Positions 56,755 through 64,000 of a stretch of DNA of 64,000 bases are shown in pieces. The translations under genes and the position numbers were made by a program. Position 1 is the first letter of the stretch. Every line of letters starts with the position of its first letter. The notes under the pieces are model-generated. The model made no database searches. It saw only the letters and a program-made list of their open reading frames with translations, and was not told where the DNA came from. The DNA is taken from contig CP136066.1 in assembly GCA_032622095.1 (NCBI GenBank), forward strand, positions 94,447,319-94,511,318, read 5' to 3'. Origin of the DNA: Siphonodentalium dalli (taxonomy: Eukaryota > Mollusca > Scaphopoda > Gadilida > Siphonodentaliidae).

Positions 56755-57182
56755 CAATATAATTGACTGTTGTCTTAGACAAATATATACTTGAAAATTA
56801 TAATTTTCTCGAATTTGGCTGTTATATTAACAGAAGTATGTCCCAATTGACAACAAAATTGTTTATATATTTTTTATAATGTTCTAACATATGTTACTAT
56901 CAATGTGGAATCCGTTTTGGTGAGATTTTTCCATATTCACTGAGGGTTTGTGTGTCAATGTGCGTTGACTGGAAAATTATTCATTTGGCGGCCATCTTTT
57001 ACGCCATCTTGGATCCTGAATTTTCCCATGAGCGGATTTTTGGATATGTTGTTCCTGAAGCTTTTCCCCGTCGAATGACACCAAAATCAGCTTGTATCCA
57101 ATTTCTTCCGGGTTGACCCCCAAATTCAGCTTCAACGACCATACTATATATACAGGACTTCCTATAGAGATATGATACAGTG
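56755..57182 (-). repeat. Right inverted-repeat arm of the Academ-like element
   Basis: Reverse complement of 52190-52640, including TTGGATCCTGAATTTTCC and AATTTCTTCCGGGTTGACC. It lies about 720 bp upstream of the gene's first codon, so the promoter of the element would be expected between 56031 and here. Confidence 0.72.
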
Positions 57183-57184
57183 CT

Positions 57185-57835
57185 AATCTTAATGCAAATG
57201 AATTTATATGCTGCATTTGTCGACGTTGGCCATAAAACTGAATATGTTATTTGCTTCTGGTATTGTATTATAGTGATGTTTCAGTTTGTAACATACGTTA
57301 CCATGGTATGTGTGTGACGGCAGCTTAATTTTGGAAGAAGAATCCGCGAATAAATCGATTTCTCATTGTTACTTGAAAGAATGAATCTTCGAATATACCG
57401 TGGAAGAAAACATTTGGCACAAAACATACATATGACCAAATGAAAGGAAACGAATTATGAAGAAATAAAATAGGCTACGTAATTATTAGAAAATGTATGC
57501 AATTATTACTTTGTATAGCGTTTTGATCCTAACCATGTGTAACCGTGTATGCTTGTCACTTAATTATGTTTTGATTTTCTGGCTGCTGCCCATCTTACAG
57601 AATTCATATGAGGGAAATGTGATACCATTAAATGGTTCAATATCGATGTAAACCACCCCCTACCGATGTGTTTCACTGGTAACGTATGTTACAATAGGGA
57701 AAACACGATTTTTCATCATACTTACCAGGTACCATAGTAATGTACTCGAAAGAGCAATGATGACAATATTACACATTTAGTTTCAGCATAACTCTTGTTT
57801 GCATACACGAACAATATTGAACGATACTGTTGATT
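57185..57835. other. Unrecognised DNA with two GTAAC palindromes
   Basis: GTAACATACGTTAC at 57288-57301 and GTAACGTATGTTAC at 57679-57692. No coding signal. It may include the decayed far end of the family B copy that follows. Confidence 0.4.
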
Positions 57836-58121
57836 GAGAATGAACGCTCTTTATTATTTCCATATCAGGAAAACAGTAACAAAAAACGCTCTTTATGTTT
57901 ACCATATCCGGATCTAAACAAAAGCCAGGTTCTGTAACGTTTTTTGCTTTTGTTTACATAACAAAGGAAAATCATTTGACAATATATACTGTTTATGCCA
58001 TATTTCTGATTGGTATAAGAACAAATTCTGTCTATATTTTACTATTATTTCAGTTTATGACGGTTTTTGACGGAGGTGAACTATTTTAACAGCATACACA
58101 CCGCCAACGCCGTCCGTATCT
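57836..58121 (-). mobile_element. Family B element, minus orientation
   Basis: Its left end (reverse orientation) is CCGTCCGTATCT followed by TTAA (58122-58125), with ACACCGCCAACGCCG just inside. Going inward it matches the 60137 copy through TGACGGTTTTTGACGG, TATGCCATATTTCTGATTGG, GTTTACATAAC, GTTTACCATATC and two AACGCTCTTTAT boxes. The far end is not identifiable. Confidence 0.65.
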
Positions 58122-58229
58122 TTAAATTAAGACTAACATATATTGCTGAATTTATTGTTAAATATATACATGTACTATAATATGCATGCAAATATTATAT
58201 ACTAATCACAATATTAATCACAGTATTAA

Positions 58230-58661
58230 AGATGCATAATCGGATTAAGCGCCCCTCACTTACTATTTATTCGGATGCGGGGGCAAAATATATTTGATTC
58301 GAGTCGAGGAACCCACCTATCAAATCTCAAAGTTATTAGATATAAATTTTTGAAATCTATTATTTTTCACGATCGATGCTTATTAGGACCAGTAAAAAGT
58401 CGATGAGCGGACGGTCTCGGACCAACTTGCGGATGAAGATGGATAAATCTAAAATCAAGAGGCTTTGTGTTGATCATAAGGCCAAATTTCGTCGAACAAC
58501 GTGTTGATAAATAACACGTTTCGGGCAATTTTATACTATAGATTACAGTGGTTAGCATTATTTTGGGCAATTAATCGATTCTGATAACCGAAGCGGCATT
58601 TCTAAAAATGTTGTTATTGGAATCTGATTATATGGGGACCATCGAATTGGATTGGGTACCT
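58230..58661 (+). mobile_element. Family A MITE, copy 6
   Basis: Exact TTAA flanks (58226-58229; 58662-58665). The left end is AGATGCATAATCGGATTA, the right end TTGGATTGGGTACCT. Length 432 bp. It retains GATTCGAGTCGAGGAACC and ATCGATTCTGATAACC. The 67-aa frame on the reverse strand is an artefact. Confidence 0.8.
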
Positions 58662-58869
58662 TTAATGTTACAGTATTGACGCCATATGTCACACGCATAC
58701 GGCCATGTTCTGCCGGGGAAGGTAACCTGCTTCGTGTATCTGGTCAAGTTTTTCAGTTGATTACATGCTTTTTAATACTAAATTTGCTTTTTGTGAAATA
58801 ACGTTGTTATGGTTGTTGTCACCGAAATGTTATATGTTAAACTGTTATAACAGTTTCATAACAGTTTAA

Positions 58870-59330
58870 AGATGCATAATCTGAATAAACGCTCACAAAT
58901 TACTATTTCTTTGGCTTCGGTGGTAAAATATATATGATTCTAGTCGAGGAACCCACCCATCAAAGCTCAGAGTGATTAGATATAAATTTTTTAAATCTAT
59001 TATTTTCCACCACGGGTACTTTTAGTGGCCTAGATAATAGTCGACGAGAAGACGGCCTCGGACCAAATTGCGGATGAAGATGGATAACTCTAAAATCAAG
59101 TGGTAATACGGCCAATTCTCTTGATAATTAAGTGATAATACTGTCACATTTCGTTGAACAACATGTTGATAAATAACACGTTTTGGGAAATTGTATACCA
59201 TAGTTGACAGTAACTGTTGTTATCATTATTTTGTTTAATTAATCGATTCTGATAACTAAAGCGTATTTTGAAGAAATGTTGTTGTTGTAACTTGATGATA
59301 TGGGAACCGTCTGACCAGGACTAAGTACCT
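58870..59330 (+). mobile_element. Family A MITE, copy 7
   Basis: Exact TTAA flanks (58866-58869; 59331-59334). The left end is AGATGCATAATCTGAATA, the right end AGGACTAAGTACCT. Length 461 bp. Same orientation as copy 6 and only 208 bp from it. Just before it is a short direct repeat (AACTGTTATAACAGTTTCATAACAG in part). Confidence 0.8.
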
Positions 59331-59334
59331 TTAA

Positions 59335-60130
59335 CTAATATGCTATAATATGCAGTTTATTATAAACTTATAACATTTTAGCATATTACAATTCGATGAC
59401 GCTAATACACAGCTGTATGTGTTCCAATTCATTTTAAATGCTATGTTTTTTATTTTATACTTCTGTATCAATATATATTTCAGGGGATAGATCTCGCTAC
59501 AACATCTGTAGGTTACTGTGAAGTAATTCGATTGGCTGCGCCCTCCAACGGATATTGGGCCAAGATACAGGAGAGAATTAGACAATTCTGGGCTCTGGTT
59601 GGTTAATAGTAGTTTTGATATTTAAACATATAATCACTCACTCTTGAATTTGCAGACGCCAAACAAAACATAGGAATAATAATCATTGTAAAGCACGTGG
59701 TTCCTTGTTTGAATTTGTTCGGTGTGAGGTAAACAATATTTTTTCATGCAATTCTGATTATAAATTATTATAAATCCGAAATGTAAAGGTTTTTGATTTT
59801 TTTTTTCATGCAGAAACTTTGCGCAGATGCTAATCCTGGTGATCATGTACTCATTTATCACAATTCGTGGATGCCCAGGGCTGAAGGCCATTATATGTTA
59901 ACACTGAGGCCTTTGGGAAATATTTACTTCACTGTAACCTATAATGTAATGATCTAAGAACATGTTGAATATCTGAGCAGCACAGATACTCCGTCAGAAG
60001 AAACTAAATAAGTAGAATTACGCCCCTTACATCAGCATAATCCGTTAAAAGGAGATATGGAGATGAGGCTCGATCATATATTTTACTGACAACGCGGAAC
60101 TACTCTATAACTTTTACAGGACCAATTTTG
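59335..60130. other. Unrecognised AT-rich DNA
   Basis: Spacer between families A and B. No recognisable repeats or coding. Confidence 0.4.
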
Positions 60131-60136
60131 TTTTAA

Positions 60137-60630
60137 AGGTACGGTTGGCCTTGGCGGTGGGTATCCTGTGAAAATATTTCCAACCGTCAAAAACCGCCAC
60201 AAACAGAAAGAACATCAAAATATAGACAGACTGTGTCCGTATACAAATAAGAAATATCGCATAAACAGTATGTTATTGTCATATTGTTGACCATTGTTAT
60301 GTAAACAAAAGCATAAAAAGTTACTTTTCTGGTGTTTGTTTATATTATGATGGTAAACATAAAGAGCGTTCTTTGTGGGTGATTCCTGATATGGAACTAA
60401 TAAAGAGCGTTTATGCCATTTGTGTGTGATTAGCCAGTAGCATTGTGCTGTCTTCTGCAACACAATCAGGCTCTTGCTTAGGTAAAATATAGTAGGTCTT
60501 TATGATAACATGCTGTTTACGCGATGGTCATGGTATATATGAACGAAACTGTATGCGTTTTGCTGTTTTTTCTGTTTACGGTGATTGGAACAAATATGTA
60601 TATTTTCGACAACTAAGGCCTCACGTGCCT
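60137..60630 (+). mobile_element. Family B element, complete copy (494 bp)
   Basis: TTAA on both sides (60133-60136; 60631-60634). The ends AGGTACGGTTGGCCTTGG and CTAAGGCCTCACGTGCCT are imperfect inverted repeats. The interior carries TGTTATGTAAACAAAAGC and two AAAGAGCGTT boxes (60361, 60403). No transposase. It defines the full length for the fragments at 24167 and 57836. Confidence 0.72.
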
Positions 60631-60844
60631 TTAAACAGAAATTTGGAATACCCCCCCCCCTCCCCCGCGAGCGAGAAAGGATGAGAACGTCAACTAAGCG
60701 GCGCAGATGAGTTGAGAAAACAGACATTTAAAAAAAAACATTGGTTGAAATTAGCATCTTTTAGCCACGAACTACGTGGTAAGTGTGACTTGTATCGCAT
60801 GTTGTAATTGCAAAACGAATCACTCATAACAACAATCCTGATGA

Positions 60845-60950
60845 AGCGGTCCTGCTATAGTCTGCTATGATGTTGGGAGGGTGAGGTGGGGGTGTTTCTG
60901 CTGAATTGTCATGCATGCAATGGAATAGTAGTGTCAAGTGGCTTTAATTG
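60845..60950. repeat. Family I fragment
   Basis: CGGTCCTGCTATAGTCTGCT and CTATGATGTTGGGAGG match the left end of the element at 43331. The following TGCTGAATTGTCATGCATG may be a second end. Only about 100 bp is alignable by eye. Confidence 0.4.
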
Positions 60951-60954
60951 ATGT

Positions 60955-62940
60955 GAACCATCGTTAATTCAATTGAGATCCACACTTATATAATAAAAGT
61001 CAACAAAGTTGTTCTTCTCTGCAACACGACTCAATTTGGTTTTTATTTCTAAAACATTCTATTTAGAACATGATTGGCTCGATTGAAAGATGAATTCATT
61101 GTGAAAGTCATTCTATTCGCGTAGTAAGTTAATATATTTTAGTCTACATATGATTTTCAGAATAGTGTTGAATGACTTGACCTTTTCCAATGTTTACCAT
61201 AATAGTCCAGGATATCGGGAGGTAGTGTTGCTCATATTGACGGACAAGCTGCGACCATGTTATTTTTAATGTTTTAGGTAAGGTAATGAAGAAAAATCAT
61301 GATAGCAAGAACAAATTTGTAGCCTTCTTTGTTTTTTTTCGATATTTTGGGCATTTTTCTACATTTTAAGCCCAAAATTTTCATTTATTTTTTCAATGTG
61401 TAAAGATTTCATTTTAGTATGATTTTGGTAATTAAGTTGAATAGTAATTGTGTTAATAATGTTAAATAACTAATTGTGCTAAAAAAATTGAAGAATTTCA
61501 ATGTGTTTTTTTTTTATTTGTTACCATTTTTTTTTTTACTTTTTTACGCAAAATCGTCAAAATTGCAACCATTTCATCTTAGTATGATATTTTAAGGTTA
61601 AATTCACCATAATTATTTTAATATTGTTAAATAATTTACAACTTGGCTTCTACAATGTTTTTAAATGGATTTAAGAAGGTTTCTACTTGTTTTCAAAGTT
61701 GAGGGGTGGTCTAATTCAAATCCAATTAAACATTGTACTGTTCAAAATTAGATAAATTCCTTAAGGCGTATGGTAGATATACGTAACTAGTTTTCAAAAC
61801 GTATACATATGCATTTCTATCCTGTGCGTTATGCACGCGAGTCGGATTTTACAAATTAAATTATGATGAAAAACCCTGAATTTTGGGTGTGGTCACATTT
61901 GTGGTAATAATATTCCGATTAGAGAGTGGATGGACATGGGCCATGCGACACTGTGCAGTATATATGTATATAACAAGCATGACATGAGACAATAGTATCT
62001 TTCTACTAAACTGTGCTTCCAGAGTTATCTGGAATCGAGTATCGGTTTTTTTTCTTACCCCAAAAAAATGGTCAATTTTAAAATGGGGTATGTGTGTCAA
62101 AGGACCACTGGGAGATAATAGGATGTCCAATGACTCCTATATTTCTATCGTATCACAGTAAAGCTTTTCTTGTAAAATTGGCGCGGTTTACACGATCAAA
62201 GTTCGATTTTCTTTACAATTATATGTTACAAGCAACTAATTATATAGAGTTACGCTTCTTGAAACTCGAGTCAGCATATCAAAAAAATCTGGCTGCTGAT
62301 TGGTTGATTATCATTGAGGGAAATATCCCTAATCGGGAACAGAAATCATAGCCTACGTAAATATGGCGATTGTTTATGTTTAGATGTCCAGGAAGAGTCT
62401 GGTGGTGTCCAGAAGTTACGGAAGTGGTCTGGATATGTTTATGCTGCTGATTTTTGTGCAGTAAATGGGGTAGTTGTGGAAATGCAACATTATCGTTTGA
62501 AAAAAATACCGAAAAGGGCACGTTTGTTGTAACACACTTGTGCAGCGGATGACGTTCTAAGGGAAAATTGACCACTTGAAGTTCAAATAGGCTTAACCCA
62601 TAGCCGGTGAGACTTTTAGTTAACACTGTCGCCTATGGAAAATAATTATGTGTTAGTAACCTATAGATACGAAGCTTAGGTACATTAATTAGAGTTCATA
62701 TATTACTATATTTAAATCATATTTATGCATACAGTCGGCGTCGAAACAAAAACATGAATATCCCGATTATTCGTGACATTCAAGTTAAATGTTCAATAAT
62801 AGAAAATTATACTGTGACCGGTTCATTCAACATGAAGTTAATCAAGGTGTATCTTTATTAATAACAGTATACAGTACTATCAAAATCAGAAGAAACATGT
62901 GGCCCTGGGTACTTATCTCCCAGCGCTGTGGCAAAAAACA
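60955..62940. other. Unrecognised, very AT-rich DNA
   Basis: 61300-61680 is rich in T and A homopolymers with recurring TTAGTATGAT (near 61415 and 61578) and TTAAATAA (near 61463 and 61627), hinting at an old duplication of about 165 bp. Open frames at 62094-62626 overlap on both strands and resemble nothing known. Confidence 0.35.
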
Positions 62941-62944
62941 AATT

Positions 62945-63905
62945 GACAATGCATTCTTAAACCCAAACCTGTGGCGGTTTTTCATCCAATGCACCGAAGC
63001 TTCATGCCATGTACCAAAGCTTAGTGACGTGTCAGAACTCCAGGAATATACCACCATAGGACATCATATGGTACATTGAATGGTCACCAGAAACCCGGAT
63101 ATTAATAATTTCAGATCATAATTAGCATCGCATTATATATTAACCCATCGAGGAATATGTCATAATGACACACTATATTACACCTACTATATAACTGCTC
63201 CCTCCCTGACACAGGGCTACATATAAGAAGTTTATCGATGTCTACTTAATGAGAGTATATATACAGTTCCGTAAAAATCTGACCTCGCATCGTTAGTCCC
63301 AAATCTGTGGCGATTTTTCATCCAATTTACCGAAGGTCACCATAAACTTCGATATCAATCATTTCAGACCGTAACTATCATGGAATTATATATTAACCCA
63401 TGGTGTAATTATGTCAAAATGACACACTATATTACATCAACCCTATATGTTAAACTGCTTCCTCCCTGACACAGTGATACATACAAGAAGTTTATCCATG
63501 TCTACTTAATGAGAGCATATACTTCTGTCGAAATCTGGCGAAAAATGTGACCTTGCATCATTAACCCCAAATCTGTGGCGGTTTTTCATCCTATGTACCG
63601 AAGCTTCGTGACATGTACCGAAGCTTGGTGACGTGTCAGAACTTCTAAAATATACCCCATCGGGACATCAAATGGTATCAAACGTTGAATGGTCACCATA
63701 AATCTCGATATTAGTCATTTCAGACCATAATTAGCATAGCATTATATATTAACCCATCGAGAAATATGTCATAATGACACACTATATTACACCCACCCCT
63801 ATATAACTGCGTCCTCTCTGACAGACTGCATAAAAAAAGTTTATCCATGTCTACTTAATGAGAGTATACAGTTCTGTGAAAATCGGGCGAACAATTTGGT
63901 CTATA
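62945..63905. repeat. Tandem repeat, three units of 268-340 bp
   Basis: Landmarks recur in order: AATCTGTGGCG (about 62962, 63298, 63566), CCGAAGCTTC or a variant, ATTATATATTAACCCATCG, ATGACACACTATATTACA, and GTCTACTTAATGAGAG. The second unit lacks about 70 bp after the first landmark, explaining its shorter length. Upstream of 62945 the similarity fades. Looks like a satellite or the internal tandem block of a larger element. Confidence 0.8.
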
Positions 63906-63917
63906 AATCCCGTAGTG

Positions 63918-64000
63918 TGCAGGGGGGGGGGGGGGTCGCGCACAAAAATTCCATATATGAGGCGGGGGTGGGTGGGTCATTTCACCCGGAAAAAATGCGT
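63918..64000 (+). mobile_element. Family P element, start only, cut by the window end
   Basis: GTGCAG followed by about 14 G, then TCGCGCACAAAAATTCC and GGGGTGGGTGGGT, in the same order as the left end of the element at 11319. The remainder lies outside the window. Confidence 0.5.

Larger units (their letters stand above)
52188..57182 (-). mobile_element. Decayed Academ-like DNA transposon with long inverted repeats
   Basis: A 5-kb unit: left arm 52190-52640 and right arm 56755-57182 are imperfect reverse complements, and between them lies one broken minus-strand gene. Well-matched blocks are ACCCGGAAGAAATTGG, GGAACAACATATCCAAAA, TCCGCTCATGGGAAAATT and CAAGATGGCG. Each arm also contains a second, diverged round of the same motifs (52660-52800; 56640-56700), giving repeated subterminal boxes. 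Gene plus matching arms indicates a mobile element; the exact ends and the target duplication could not be fixed. Academ assignment is inference from the protein. Confidence 0.62.

Overview
This window looks like repeat-dense intergenic or intronic DNA from an animal nuclear genome, most likely a marine invertebrate and probably a mollusc. It is AT-rich, has no operon-like gene packing and no long intact reading frame. It is saturated with short foldback DNA elements (MITEs), Helitron-like and LINE remnants, microsatellites and satellite-like tandem repeats. A short SINE-like core near 28.75 kb and the 160-bp palindrome at 2.79 kb resemble repeats I know from mollusc genomes. This placement is inference. 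I find no tRNA, rRNA, CRISPR array or intact host gene that I can support.

The most substantial coding signal is on the minus strand at 52.8-56.0 kb. It is a broken gene of roughly 1,000 codons split over several frames, with an N-terminal zinc-binding region and a core carrying the motifs TFDQPLW and LGGFHTIMSSMG. It belongs to a multi-copy family of predicted proteins of marine invertebrates and resembles transposases of the Academ type. It is flanked by long imperfect inverted repeats (about 52.19-52.64 and 56.76-57.18 kb), so the whole 5 kb reads as one decayed DNA transposon.

Layout. 0-5 kb: hAT-like MITE, hairpin MITE, 767-bp Helitron-like element, 160-bp palindrome, two copies of family A (TTAA target). 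5-13 kb: elements bounded by inverted repeats at 5.1-6.9, 7.2-8.75 (Harbinger-like) and 8.95-10.3 kb, a poly-G terminated element, and an inverted array of a GGGTACGA motif. 13-18.6 kb: family D hairpins, piggyBac-like family E pair, a paired-palindrome element (F), and a mosaic repeat (G). 18.6-22.2 kb: a giant imperfect inverted repeat of short subunits with a 1.14-kb Harbinger-like insertion in its centre. 22-31.8 kb: a TA microsatellite, a broken LINE reverse transcriptase and mostly unrecognised DNA. 31.8-34.2 kb: long triplet-repeat tracts. 34.3-44.7 kb: dense MITE field with LINE 3' ends, a TA-flanked foldback element and a three-level nested insertion (J containing K containing F). 44.7-52 kb: mostly unrecognised DNA with one degenerate tandem repeat, a TA tract and a LINE 3' end. 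52.2-57.2 kb: the Academ-like element. 57.2-64 kb: families A and B, a 270-340 bp tandem repeat, and the start of a poly-G element cut by the window end.

Several apparently different families (A, B, J) and units inside the giant inverted repeat begin with TTAA followed by AGGTAC, AGGTGC or AGGGGTAC. They may have been moved by one TTAA-specific transposase that is not encoded in this window.
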